In this document: positions 7,170 through 16,005 of the stretch, piece after piece
Numbering within the stretch: the first letter of the stretch is position 1
Layout of the letters: every line of letters begins with the position of its first letter
NCBI RefSeq assembly: GCF_002261215.1
Contig: NZ_NEVS01000004.1
Coordinates: 2,480,001 to 2,544,000 of the forward strand
Origin: Bordetella genomosp. 11
GTDB lineage: Bacteria; Pseudomonadota; Gammaproteobacteria; Burkholderiales; Burkholderiaceae_B
Length of the DNA: 64,000 nt
Reading direction: 5' to 3'
Made by a program: the position numbers and the translations under genes
The notes under the pieces: model-generated
The model's input: the letters and a program-made list of their open reading frames with translations, nothing else
What the model was told of the DNA's origin: nothing
Databases searched by the model: none

Positions 7170-10100
7170 GAGTAGGAGATCTCCACGCTTTCCGGGCGTG
7201 TCCATTCATTGAGCCGGTCCAGCAGCGCGTCGGCCATGCGCACGCGCCAGTCTTCTCCCAGCCTTACCGTGCATAGAAAGTTGTCGCGCGTGTAGATCAC
7301 CTCCACGGGCGTTCCCGGCACACCGTTTTCCGGCTCGGCGCGATAGGGATTGAGCAGCTTGCGCAGATGTTCGGCGTCGGCGTTGCCGTTCAGGCGGATG
7401 CGCAGCGACCGCGCGCGCGCTTCGCGCGCCAGCTGCAGGTCGAACAAGGATTCGGCGACGATGCGCATGCCGCCGGAATACTCGTCGTTGCTGACCTTGC
7501 CATGGACGATCAGCAGTTGGTCCTCGCGCAGGCGATTGCGATGCTTTTCGTAGAGCTCGTTGAAGATGGAGATTTCGACCTGCGCCGTTCCGTCATCCAG
7601 GACGGCGAACACCATCTTGCCGCGCCGCGTCATCATGGCGCGCACGCCCGACAGCACGCCGCACATCCATTGCGGTTCGCGCTGGGGCTCCAGGCGGGCA
7701 AGCGTCATGGGGACGATGCGCCGCACTTCGTCGCGCCAGGCGTCGAAAAGATGGCCGCTGAAGTAGTAGCCCAGCGCGGATTTTTCCTCGGTCAGGCGCG
7801 TATGCAGGTTCCATGGCGCGACCTTGGCCAATTCGCTGGCCACGACATCGCTGGCATCGTCGCCAAACAGGGAGACCTGATTGGCGCTGCGCGCGGCCTG
7901 TTCGGCGGCCTCCATGGCGGTGGGCACCGACGCCAGCAAGGCGGCGCGGTTCGGCTCGATCCCATCGAAGGCCCCGGCCTTGATCAGGGCCTCGACGGTG
8001 CGGCGGTTGACCGAATGCTTGTCGACGCGGCGGCAGAAATCGAAAAGATCGCGGAAGGGACCGCCTTCCTGCCGAGCGCGGATGATGTCCTCCACCGCGC
8101 CCTGGCCGGTGCCCTTCACCGCGCCCAGGCCGTAGCGCATGGTGCGGGGCGGCAAGCCCTTGGCGGTACGCGCGTCGGCCACCGGCTCGAAGCGGTAGCC
8201 CGATGCGTTCACGTCCGGCGGCAGTACTTCCACGCCGTTTTCCGTGGCATCGCGCCAGAAAATCTGCACCTTGTCGGTGTCGTCCATGTCCGAGGACAGG
8301 GTCGCGGCCAGGAATTCGGCCGGATGGTAGGCCTTGAGCCAGGCGGTCTGGTAGGCGATCAGCGCATAGGCCGCCGAGTGCGACTTGTTGAAGCCATAGC
8401 CCGCGAACTTTTCCATCAGGTCGAAAAGCTTGACCGCCAGATTGGGATCATGCCCCTTGGCTTCCGCGCCCTTTTGGAAAAGCTCGCGATGCTTGGCCAT
8501 TTCCTCGGGCTTTTTCTTGCCCATGGCCCGGCGCAGCAGGTCGGCGCCGCCCAGCGAATAGCCGCCGATGATCTGCGAGATCAACATCACCTGTTCCTGG
8601 TAGACGATGACCCCGTAAGTGCTCTTGAGCGTGCCTTCCAGATCCGGATGGAAGTAGTCGACGGGCGCGCGGCCGTGCTTGCGGTTGACGAAATCGTCCA
8701 CCATGCCGGATTCCAGCGGACCGGGACGGTACAGCGCCAGCATGGCGATGACGTCTTCGAAGGTATTGGGCCGCAGCTTCTTGAGCAGCTCCTTCATGCC
8801 GCGCGATTCCAGCTGGAACACCGCGGTGGTATTGGCGTCCGTCAGGATTTTGTAGGCCGCCGGGTCGTCCAGCGGCACCGCCATGATGTCGAAGTCGCGC
8901 TTGTCCTCGTTGAACTGCCGCACATAGCGCACGGCCCAGTCCAGGATGGTCAGGTTGCGCAGGCCCAGGAAGTCGAACTTCACCAGGCCGGCGGCCTCTA
9001 CGTCGTCCTTGTCGAACTGGGATACCGCGCTGTTTTCCTGGCCCGGCTGGCAGTACAGGGGGCAGAAATCGGTGAGCTTGCCGGGGGCGATGAGCACGCC
9101 GCCGGCATGCATGCCGATGTTGCGGGTCAGGCCTTCGAGCGGTTGCGCCAGGTCGACCAGGCCGCGGACTTCCTCTTCCTGCTCGTAGCGCTCTTTGAAA
9201 GCCGGCTCGTCCTTGAGCGTGCGTTCGAGCGTCCACGGATCGGCGGGGTTGAAGGGAATAAGCTTGGACAGGCCGTCGCAGAACATATACGGCATGTCCA
9301 GAACGCGGCCGGCGTCGCGTACCACGGCCTTGGCGCCCAGGGTACCGAAGGTCGCGATCTGGCTGACCGCGTCACGGCCGTATTTTTCCTTGACGTAGTC
9401 GATGACCCGTTCGCGATTGTCCTGGCAGAAATCGATATCGAAGTCGGGCATGGATACCCGCTCCGGATTCAGGAAGCGTTCGAACAGCAGGTCGTAGCGG
9501 ATGGGATCCAGATCGGTAATGCCCAGCGCGTATGCCACCAGCGAGCCGGCGCCCGACCCCCGGCCCGGTCCCACCGGCACGCCGTTGTTCTTGCCCCAGT
9601 TGATGAAGTCCTGCACGATCAGGAAGTAACCGGGAAAGCCCATCTGGATAATGGTCTTGCACTCCCAGCGCAGGCGCTCGAAGTAGGCATCGCGCTTGGC
9701 GTTGCGTTCTTCTTCGTTCGGAAACAGGAACAGCAGCCGCTTTTCCAGGCCCTGCTCCGACAGCTGGACCAGGTAGTCGTCCAGGGTGACCCCTTCCGGC
9801 GTCGGGAAGTTCGGCAGCCGCGGCTTGCCCAGCACCAGCGTCAGGTTGCAGCGGCGCGCGATTTCCACCGTGTTGGCCAGCGCCGAGGGCACGTCGGCGA
9901 AGCGCCGCGCCATTTCCTGGCTATCCAGCATGTACTGGTCCGGCGTGAAGCGCCGGACGCGGCGGGGATTGGCCAGGATTTCGCCTTCCGCGATGCAAAC
10001 CCGCGCCTCGTGCGACTGGAACTCGTGCTTGTCCAGGAATTGGACGGGATGCGTGGCGACCACCGGCAGGTGGCATTCGCCCGCCAGGCGCAGGGCGGCC

Positions 10101-10663
10101 TGCACATAGGCTTCGTCGCCATCCATGCCGGCGCGTTGAAGCTCGATGTAATAGGCATCGGGAAAAGCCTGGGCCCACTGGCGCGCCAGCATCTGGGCCT
10201 GCGCCGCGTTGCCGGCTTCCAGGGCCTGGCCGACATCGCCGGCGCGCCCGCCGGACAGGACGATCAGCCCCGCGGCCTGCTGCACCCATTCGCGGCGGAC
10301 CTCCGCCCGGCCCTTGTGCTGGTTGGTCAGGTAGGCGCGGCTTAGCAGGTCGCAGAGGTTCAGGTAGCCCTGGCGATCCCGCACCAGCAGCAACAGGCGG
10401 TGCGGTTTATCGCGATCGTCGTCGTTGGTCAGCCAGACGTCGCTGCCGGCGACCGGCTTGATGCCCGCGCCGCGCGCGGCCTTGTAGAACTTGATCAGGC
10501 CGAACAGGTTGGACAGGTCCGTCAGGGCGACGGCTGGCTGGCCCAGCTTGGCGGCGCGCTTGACGAGATCGGAAATACGGACCGTGCCGTCCACCACCGA
10601 AAATTCGGAGTGGACGCGCAGGTGTACAAAGGGGGACGGGGCGACGACGGCTTCTTCTGACAT
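7166..10663 (-). CDS. dnaE: DNA polymerase III alpha subunit
   Basis: A 1165-residue replicative polymerase catalytic subunit, the normal length for proteobacterial DnaE. The PHP domain is at about residues 12-80 (HLRVHSEFS). The palm carries MPDFDIDFC with catalytic Asp407 and Asp409, and FDFLGLRNL with Asp564. The stretch PVGPGRGSGAGS lies near 364-374. A QVSLFGD beta-clamp-binding motif precedes the C-terminal OB and tau-binding domains. Its TGA overlaps the start of a glycosyltransferase gene, which begins a five-gene coupled chain. A TACAAT box sits 7 bases before the ATG with no ribosome-binding site, suggesting a leaderless transcript. Confidence 0.98.
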   Translation of the reverse strand: MSEEAVVAPSPFVHLRVHSEFSVVDGTVRISDLVKRAAKLGQPAVALTDLSNLFGLIKFYKAARGAGIKPVAGSDVWLTNDDDRDKPHRLLLLVRDRQGYLNLCDLLSRAYLTNQHKGRAEVRREWVQQAAGLIVLSGGRAGDVGQALEAGNAAQAQMLARQWAQAFPDAYYIELQRAGMDGDEAYVQAALRLAGECHLPVVATHPVQFLDKHEFQSHEARVCIAEGEILANPRRVRRFTPDQYMLDSQEMARRFADVPSALANTVEIARRCNLTLVLGKPRLPNFPTPEGVTLDDYLVQLSEQGLEKRLLFLFPNEEERNAKRDAYFERLRWECKTIIQMGFPGYFLIVQDFINWGKNNGVPVGPGRGSGAGSLVAYALGITDLDPIRYDLLFERFLNPERVSMPDFDIDFCQDNRERVIDYVKEKYGRDAVSQIATFGTLGAKAVVRDAGRVLDMPYMFCDGLSKLIPFNPADPWTLERTLKDEPAFKERYEQEEEVRGLVDLAQPLEGLTRNIGMHAGGVLIAPGKLTDFCPLYCQPGQENSAVSQFDKDDVEAAGLVKFDFLGLRNLTILDWAVRYVRQFNEDKRDFDIMAVPLDDPAAYKILTDANTTAVFQLESRGMKELLKKLRPNTFEDVIAMLALYRPGPLESGMVDDFVNRKHGRAPVDYFHPDLEGTLKSTYGVIVYQEQVMLISQIIGGYSLGGADLLRRAMGKKKPEEMAKHRELFQKGAEAKGHDPNLAVKLFDLMEKFAGYGFNKSHSAAYALIAYQTAWLKAYHPAEFLAATLSSDMDDTDKVQIFWRDATENGVEVLPPDVNASGYRFEPVADARTAKGLPPRTMRYGLGAVKGTGQGAVEDIIRARQEGGPFRDLFDFCRRVDKHSVNRRTVEALIKAGAFDGIEPNRAALLASVPTAMEAAEQAARSANQVSLFGDDASDVVASELAKVAPWNLHTRLTEEKSALGYYFSGHLFDAWRDEVRRIVPMTLARLEPQREPQWMCGVLSGVRAMMTRRGKMVFAVLDDGTAQVEISIFNELYEKHRNRLREDQLLIVHGKVSNDEYSGGMRIVAESLFDLQLAREARARSLRIRLNGNADAEHLRKLLNPYRAEPENGVPGTPVEVIYTRDNFLCTVRLGEDWRVRMADALLDRLNEWTRPESVEISYS

Positions 10664-10670
10664 GTCCGCG

Positions 10671-10676
10671 ATTGTA
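10671..10676 (-). promoter_or_regulatory. -10 box TACAAT exactly 7 bases before the dnaE start codon
   Basis: On the minus strand TACAAT, seven bases (CGCGGAC), then ATG. Initiation would fall at the start codon. There is no good -35 hexamer and no Shine-Dalgarno sequence. The arrangement matches those before hrpA and the deacetylase at 3236. Confidence 0.5.
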
Positions 10677-10782
10677 CTCAGCAGACCGTGCGATGGACCT
10701 CGCCTGGGCCATCCGATGTGCCACCGGCGGGCCGGCTGTGCAAGAATAGACGGTTGATGAGTACTTTGCGTGTTCCCCCGCT

Positions 10783-11682
10783 ATGAAATGGCTGATCCCC
10801 GGGCTGTGGCTGGCCTCCATTCTGTATGGGCACTATCGCGGCCGGGTGCGCCTGGCCTGGTCGCGCGTCTTCCTGGACCATTCCGTCCTGCTGGCGCCGG
10901 TAAATGCCTTTATGGTGCTCGCTTCGCGGGTACCCACCACGCCCTATGTCTCGGCGCGCGAGATCCCGGAACTGCAGGTCCTGCAGGACAACTGGGAAAT
11001 CATCCGCGACGAAGCGCTGCAGATGGCCGAAATGCGCCGCATCAAGGCGGCGGAACGCCATGACGATATCGGCTTCAATTCCTTTTTCAAATACGGCTGG
11101 AAGCGCTTCTACCTGAAGTGGTACGACGCCCGCCACCCCTCGGCGGAAGCGCTGTGCCCGCGCACGGTGGCGCTGCTCAAGACCCTCCCGAAGGTAAAGG
11201 CGGCGATGTTTGCCGAACTGCCAGACGGGGGCAAGCTGAATCCGCACCGCGATCCGTTCTCCGGTTCGCTGCGGTACCACCTGGGGCTGGCCACGCCCAA
11301 CGACGACCGCTGCTACATCGACGTGGACGGGGAACGCTACAGCTGGCGCGATGGGGAAGGCGTCGTGTTCGATGAAACCTACATCCACGAAGCCCATAAC
11401 AACTCCGGCCAGAACCGCATCATCCTGTTCTGCGACGTCGAAAGGCCGCTGCGGTGGCGCTGGGCGGAAGCCTTCAACGCCTGGTTCGGCAAGGTGGTGA
11501 TGTCGGCGGCCAGCTCGCCCAACGACGATGGCGACAAGACAGGCGCGATCAATCGCCTGACGCATGCGCATTGGCGCCTGGACCAGGCGCGCAAGCGATT
11601 CAAGGCCTGGAACAAGCCGGTCTACAAGGCCGTCAAGTGGGCCCTGGTGGTGCTGGTCGTGGGCGCCTTCGTCTGGATCTGA
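10783..11682 (+). CDS. lpxO: LpxO-type lipid A 2-hydroxylase (aspartyl/asparaginyl beta-hydroxylase family)
   Basis: A 299-residue Fe(II)/2-oxoglutarate dioxygenase expected to hydroxylate the 2-position of a secondary acyl chain of lipid A at the cytosolic face. One membrane helix at the N-terminus (about 1-18) and another at the C-terminus (KWALVVLVVGAFVWI) anchor it. Iron ligands are visible as His155-Arg-Asp157 and His202 in ETYIHEAH; Arg212 would bind 2-oxoglutarate. Length and topology fit LpxO. It diverges from dnaE across 119 bases and converges with a small gene at 11701. LpxO function is known in Salmonella and Bordetella; activity here is inferred from the motifs. Confidence 0.85.
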   Translation: MKWLIPGLWLASILYGHYRGRVRLAWSRVFLDHSVLLAPVNAFMVLASRVPTTPYVSAREIPELQVLQDNWEIIRDEALQMAEMRRIKAAERHDDIGFNSFFKYGWKRFYLKWYDARHPSAEALCPRTVALLKTLPKVKAAMFAELPDGGKLNPHRDPFSGSLRYHLGLATPNDDRCYIDVDGERYSWRDGEGVVFDETYIHEAHNNSGQNRIILFCDVERPLRWRWAEAFNAWFGKVVMSAASSPNDDGDKTGAINRLTHAHWRLDQARKRFKAWNKPVYKAVKWALVVLVVGAFVWI

Positions 11683-11700
11683 CGGCGCCCCGATGGCGCG

Positions 11701-11898
11701 CTACGAACGCGGCGGCGCGTAGGCGGAAACGATAGGCCGGACATCCCGCCCGCGTTCCATTGCCGCGAAAACCTCGGCCACAAAATCGCGCAATTCCCCG
11801 CCCAGTCCCTTGAGGCGCAGGCGGCGGAACCAGGGCCATCGGCGGGAGGGTCGATTCCCGGACCGCAATGCATGGGCTTGCAAGACAGCGTCGCTCAT
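11701..11898 (-). CDS. Small basic protein of unknown function, 65 residues
   Basis: I do not recognise the family. The frame encodes 65 residues from ATG 11898, preceded at good distance by a strong AGGAGAAGG ribosome site, which is why I call it real. The protein is Arg-rich in the middle (RRWPWFRRLRLKGLGGELRD), followed by an amphipathic helix-like stretch (FVAEVFAAMERG) and a Pro-rich tail. It has no signal peptide and no Cys. It lies alone between the convergent lpxO and the end of hrpA. A membrane-surface or nucleic-acid-binding small protein is possible, but that is a guess. Confidence 0.65.
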   Translation of the reverse strand: MSDAVLQAHALRSGNRPSRRWPWFRRLRLKGLGGELRDFVAEVFAAMERGRDVRPIVSAYAPPRS

Positions 11899-11920
11899 GA
11901 CCTTCTCCTGGAAACAGGAT

Positions 11921-11952
11921 AGGACGGGAGCCTGTGAGCGGCCCCCCGTCCT
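11921..11952. repeat. Inverted repeat upstream of the small gene
   Basis: Arms AGGACGGG (11921-11928) and CCCGTCCT (11945-11952) are perfect complements with a 16-base spacer. They lie 23 bases above the start codon of the 65-residue gene, so they could be an operator or a 5'-leader hairpin. Confidence 0.4.
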
Positions 11953-11987
11953 GATGGATGATAGGCCGCACCCTTCCGACATGGCAA

Positions 11988-12013
11988 CGGGGCCGCGAGC
12001 GGTTGCGGCCCCG
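11988..12013 (-). terminator. GC-rich hairpin after hrpA
   Basis: A perfect 9-bp stem (11988-11996 with 12005-12013, core GGGGCCGC/GCGGCCCC) and 8-base loop begin 14 bases after the hrpA stop. There is no U-tract, so termination efficiency is uncertain. Confidence 0.45.
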
Positions 12014-12026
12014 GCGCAGGCGCGGC

Positions 12027-15000
12027 CTAGCGCCGCATCGATTCCCAGGACTTCTGCAGGCGCTTGACCGAGACCGGCATCGGCGTGCGCAGCTCCTGCG
12101 CGAACAGGGCGACCCGCAACTCTTCCAGCAGCCAGCGGAATTCGTCCAGCCGGGGGTCCGACGCCCCCTTGAGCGCGGCGCGGGCGCGTTGATACTGCGT
12201 CAGCAGGGGCGCCATGTCGGCCATCAGGCGCTGGTCGCGGGCAGGATCTGCTCGCAGCTTGTCGATACGGGCCACCGCGGCCTTCAGGTAACGGGGGAAA
12301 TGCGCCAGCTGCGCATAGGGCGTATCGCGCAGGAAGGTCGGTGGCACCAGCGCGCCGGCCTGCTGCTGCAAATCGGCATAGGCCGCCGGGTGCCCTTTCG
12401 CCTGGGGCAGCTTGCGCTGCAGCGCGGCCCATTCCGTCAGCACCGCACCGGCGAGCCGGCCGACTTCCTGCGCCAGCAGGCCCAGCCGGCCCTTGCCTTC
12501 CAGGCGCCGCGATTCGAACTCCGCCTGGTTGACCGGCCAGGGATCGGCCAGGCACGCCCTTTCCACGGCGCAGTCGATGATCTGGTCGCGCAGGGACTCC
12601 TGGCTTCCCAGCGGCATGAACAGCATGCTGATGCGCGTCAGGTCGGGCAGGTTCTTTTCCAGGAATTTGATCTGCTCGCGCAGCCCCAGGCGGAACAGGC
12701 GCAGCAGCCCCGCGCGATGATGGCGGCGCGCCTCGTCCGGGTCGTCGAAGACGTCCAGATCGCAATGGGTGCCGCGATCGACCAGCGCGGGATATCCGAT
12801 GACGGATTGGCCCTTGCGCTTGATCTCCATGATTTCCGGCAATTCGCCGAAAGACCAGTCGGTCAGGCCATCCTGGGCCAGGGCCTGGGCGACCTGCGTG
12901 TCGCGGGCGGCCAGTTGCTGGAAGTCCGCCTGTGCCTGGCGGCCGAATTCCGCCTTCAGGGACGCCAGGTTGCGGCCCGCTGCCAGCATGCGTCCATGCT
13001 CGTCGACGACGCGGAAATTCATGAACAGGTGCGGCGGCAGCGTTTCCAGCTTGAAATCCGCTGGCGCGGGGCGCACCTTCACCTGTTCCCACATATCGGC
13101 GGCCAAGGCATCGAGCAGGCCCTGCTGAGGGTCGCCCAGCCGGTCGAACCACCGGTCATAGAAGCCGGCGGCATATTCCGGCAAGGGCACGCAGTGGCGC
13201 CGGATCTTCTGCGGCAGCGACTTCAGCAGCAGATGGATTTTGTCCTTGAGCATGCCGGGAACCAGCCACTCGCAGCGCTGCGGGTCGATCTGGTTGAGCG
13301 CGAACAAGGGGACGGACAGCGTCACGCCGTCGCGCGGCGAGCCGGGTTCGAAATGGTAGTCGAGGTCCATGACCACGCCCTGCCATTCCACCTTCTTGGG
13401 AAAGACCTCGGTGGTGATGCCCGCCGCTTCATGGCGCATCAGGGCATCGCGAGTGAGCAGCAGCGCGTCGGCCGCGGCCTTGTCCAGGCCCGCGTACCAT
13501 TTTTCCAGCGTCGACGCCTGGCTCATGCCGGCCGGAATCTGGCGATCGTAGAACGCCTGGATCAGCGTGTCGTCGACCAGGATGTCAGGCCGGCGCGCGC
13601 GATGCTCCAGCTTTTCGATCTCCGCGATGAGCCGGCGGTTCTGCGCGACGAAGGGCAGGCGCGTGTCGATGTCGCCGGGGACCAGCGCGTCGCGGATGAA
13701 GATTTCGCGGGCGTGCTCCGGGTTGATGCGGCCGTAGTGGACGCGGCGCCCGGTATAGATCGTCAGGCCGTAAAGGGTGGCGCGCTCGTTGGCCACCACT
13801 TGCCCCGCTTTCTTCTCCCAGCGGGGATCGGACCAATTGCGGCGCAACAGGTGCGCGGCGGCGCGTTCGATCCAGGCGGGTTCGATGCGCGCGATGCAGC
13901 GCGCGTACAGCCGCGTCGTTTCGACCAGTTCGGCCGCAATGATCCAGCGCCCGGCTTTCTTGGCCAGGCGCGAGCCGGGATGGATATAAAAGCGGATATC
14001 CCGCGCGCCCTGGTAATGGCCGCCCTCATCGCTTTTGTAGCCGATATTGCCGAGCAGGCCGCTGAGCAGCGCCATGTGTATCTGCTCGAAGGTCGCCTCG
14101 GACTGGTTCAGGCGCCACCCCTGCTCGCCCACGACCGACGCCAATTGCGTGTGGACATCGTGCCATTCGCGCAGCCGCAGCGGCGACAGGAAGTTCTGCC
14201 GCAGCAGGCCGACCAGCTTGCGTTGCGAGGCCTTGTGCTGGACCTGTTCGCCATACCAGCGCCAAAGCTTGAGAAAGGACAGGAATTCCGATTTGTCGTC
14301 GGCGAATTTGGCGTGGGCGCTTTCCGCGGCCTCTTTTTCCTGCATGGGGCGGTCGCGCGGGTCCTGGATGGACAGGGCCGACGCGATGATGAGCATTTCG
14401 GCCAGGCATTGCTGCTCGCGCGCGGCCAGGATCATGCGGCCGATGCGCGGGTCCAGCGGCAACCGGGCCAGCTCGTGGCCGGTGCGGGTCAGCGCGAAGG
14501 CCGGGCCGGATTGCGTGGCGGTATCGTCCGCGCCCGCGGCGTGCTCGTCGCGTTGCACGGCCTCGATCGCGCCCAGCTCCTGCAGCAGGTGGTAGCCGTC
14601 GGCGATCGCGCGGCCAGGCGGCGCTTCGACGAAAGGGAAGTCCTCGATGTCGTCCAGCTTGAGGGACTTCATGCGCAGGATCACCGAGGCCAGCGAGGAA
14701 CGCAGCACTTCCGGGTCGGTGAAGGGCGCGCGCGCGTTGAAGTCGGCTTCGTCATACAGGCGGATGCAGAGGCCGGGGCCGATGCGGCCGCAGCGCCCCG
14801 CGCGCTGGTTGGCCGACGCGCGACTGATGGGCTCGATGCGCAGTTGCTCGACCTTGTTGCGCCACGAGTAGCGCTTGACCCGCGCCAGCCCGCTGTCGAC
14901 GACGAAGCGGATGCCCGGGACGGTCAGGGAGGTCTCGGCGACGTTGGTGGCCAGGACGACCCGCCGCCCGCTGCCGCGCGGCCGGAAAATCTGCTCCTGC

Positions 15001-15956
15001 TCGGCCTGGGACAGGCGCGCGTACAGTGCCAGGACCTCCGTGCCCACCGGATGGTGCTTGCGCAAGGCTTCAGAGGCCTCGCGGATCTCCCGTTCGCCCG
15101 GCAGGAACACCAGGACGTCTCCCGGGCCATGGCGCGCGCACTCGTCGACGGCATCGACGATGGCGTCGATCAGGTCGCGCTCTTCGTCGCCGGCGCGCTC
15201 GCGAGCCGACCGGGCGGCGGTCTCGGCATCCGTTTCCTCCTGGCGCACCGGGCGGTAGCGGACTTCGACGGGATACAGGCGGCCCGATACTTCGATGACG
15301 GGCGCCGGCCGGTCGGGCGCGGCGGCGAAGTGCGTGGCGAAGCGTTCGGCATCGATGGTGGCCGAGGTAATGATGACCTTCAGGTCCGGCCGGCGCGGCA
15401 GTACCCGCTTCAGGTAACCCAGCAGGAAATCGATGTTCAGGCTGCGCTCATGGGCTTCGTCGATGATCAGCGTGTCGTAGCGCTTGAGCAGCGGATCGCG
15501 CTGGGTCTCGGCCAGCAGGATGCCGTCAGTCATCAGCTTGATGGCGGCGTTCGGCCCGGTGCGATCGTTGAACCGCACCTGGTAGCCGACGACCTCTCCC
15601 AAGGGAGTTTCGAGTTCGTCCGCGATGCGCCTGGCCACCGACGTGGCGGCCAGCCGCCTGGGCTGGGTATGGCCGATCATGCGCGTGCGCCCACGGCCCA
15701 GGTCCAGGCAGATCTTGGGCAGCTGGGTGGTCTTGCCGGAACCCGTCTCGCCGCTGACGATCACCACCTGATGATGCTCGATGGCGCGCGCGATTTCCTC
15801 GCGGCGGGCGCTGACCGGCAGTTCTTCGGGATAGCGGATGGGAGGGATCGCGCGCGGCGCGGCGGCGGGCACAGGCGGCGATGCAAGGCCGGACGACGCG
15901 GCCGCCCGGGGCGCGGCCCGGGCGCGCCGCGGGGGGGTTTGAGGCTTGACGGTCAT
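12027..15956 (-). CDS. hrpA: ATP-dependent RNA helicase HrpA (DEAH box)
   Basis: A 1309-residue DEAH helicase, close to the E. coli HrpA length. Walker A is GETGSGKT at 69-76, DEAH is at 166-169, and the SAT motif (ITSATIDAERF) follows. The RecA2 domain has the QRAGRCGR motif (ASANQRAGRCGRIGPG), then helicase-associated and OB-fold regions and the long HrpA-specific C-terminus. HrpA rescues stalled ribosomes and remodels mRNA. The first 40 residues are Ala/Pro/Arg-rich and unconserved, so the true start could be a little downstream. A TATAAT box ends 7 bases before the ATG, compatible with a leaderless mRNA starting at this codon. Confidence 0.95.
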   Translation of the reverse strand: MTVKPQTPPRRARAAPRAAASSGLASPPVPAAAPRAIPPIRYPEELPVSARREEIARAIEHHQVVIVSGETGSGKTTQLPKICLDLGRGRTRMIGHTQPRRLAATSVARRIADELETPLGEVVGYQVRFNDRTGPNAAIKLMTDGILLAETQRDPLLKRYDTLIIDEAHERSLNIDFLLGYLKRVLPRRPDLKVIITSATIDAERFATHFAAAPDRPAPVIEVSGRLYPVEVRYRPVRQEETDAETAARSARERAGDEERDLIDAIVDAVDECARHGPGDVLVFLPGEREIREASEALRKHHPVGTEVLALYARLSQAEQEQIFRPRGSGRRVVLATNVAETSLTVPGIRFVVDSGLARVKRYSWRNKVEQLRIEPISRASANQRAGRCGRIGPGLCIRLYDEADFNARAPFTDPEVLRSSLASVILRMKSLKLDDIEDFPFVEAPPGRAIADGYHLLQELGAIEAVQRDEHAAGADDTATQSGPAFALTRTGHELARLPLDPRIGRMILAAREQQCLAEMLIIASALSIQDPRDRPMQEKEAAESAHAKFADDKSEFLSFLKLWRWYGEQVQHKASQRKLVGLLRQNFLSPLRLREWHDVHTQLASVVGEQGWRLNQSEATFEQIHMALLSGLLGNIGYKSDEGGHYQGARDIRFYIHPGSRLAKKAGRWIIAAELVETTRLYARCIARIEPAWIERAAAHLLRRNWSDPRWEKKAGQVVANERATLYGLTIYTGRRVHYGRINPEHAREIFIRDALVPGDIDTRLPFVAQNRRLIAEIEKLEHRARRPDILVDDTLIQAFYDRQIPAGMSQASTLEKWYAGLDKAAADALLLTRDALMRHEAAGITTEVFPKKVEWQGVVMDLDYHFEPGSPRDGVTLSVPLFALNQIDPQRCEWLVPGMLKDKIHLLLKSLPQKIRRHCVPLPEYAAGFYDRWFDRLGDPQQGLLDALAADMWEQVKVRPAPADFKLETLPPHLFMNFRVVDEHGRMLAAGRNLASLKAEFGRQAQADFQQLAARDTQVAQALAQDGLTDWSFGELPEIMEIKRKGQSVIGYPALVDRGTHCDLDVFDDPDEARRHHRAGLLRLFRLGLREQIKFLEKNLPDLTRISMLFMPLGSQESLRDQIIDCAVERACLADPWPVNQAEFESRRLEGKGRLGLLAQEVGRLAGAVLTEWAALQRKLPQAKGHPAAYADLQQQAGALVPPTFLRDTPYAQLAHFPRYLKAAVARIDKLRADPARDQRLMADMAPLLTQYQRARAALKGASDPRLDEFRWLLEELRVALFAQELRTPMPVSVKRLQKSWESMRR

Positions 15957-15963
15957 TCCCGCA

Positions 15964-15969
15964 ATTATA
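15964..15969 (-). promoter_or_regulatory. -10 box TATAAT exactly 7 bases before the hrpA start codon
   Basis: The minus strand reads TATAAT, TGCGGGA, ATG. This lies in the 49-base gap between the fapA-like stop and hrpA. The mRNA would begin at the ATG. The alternative is that translation starts further in. Confidence 0.5.
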
Positions 15970-16005
15970 GTTTTTCGCGGGTCGGCGGTCCGCGCCGTCG
16001 CCGTG

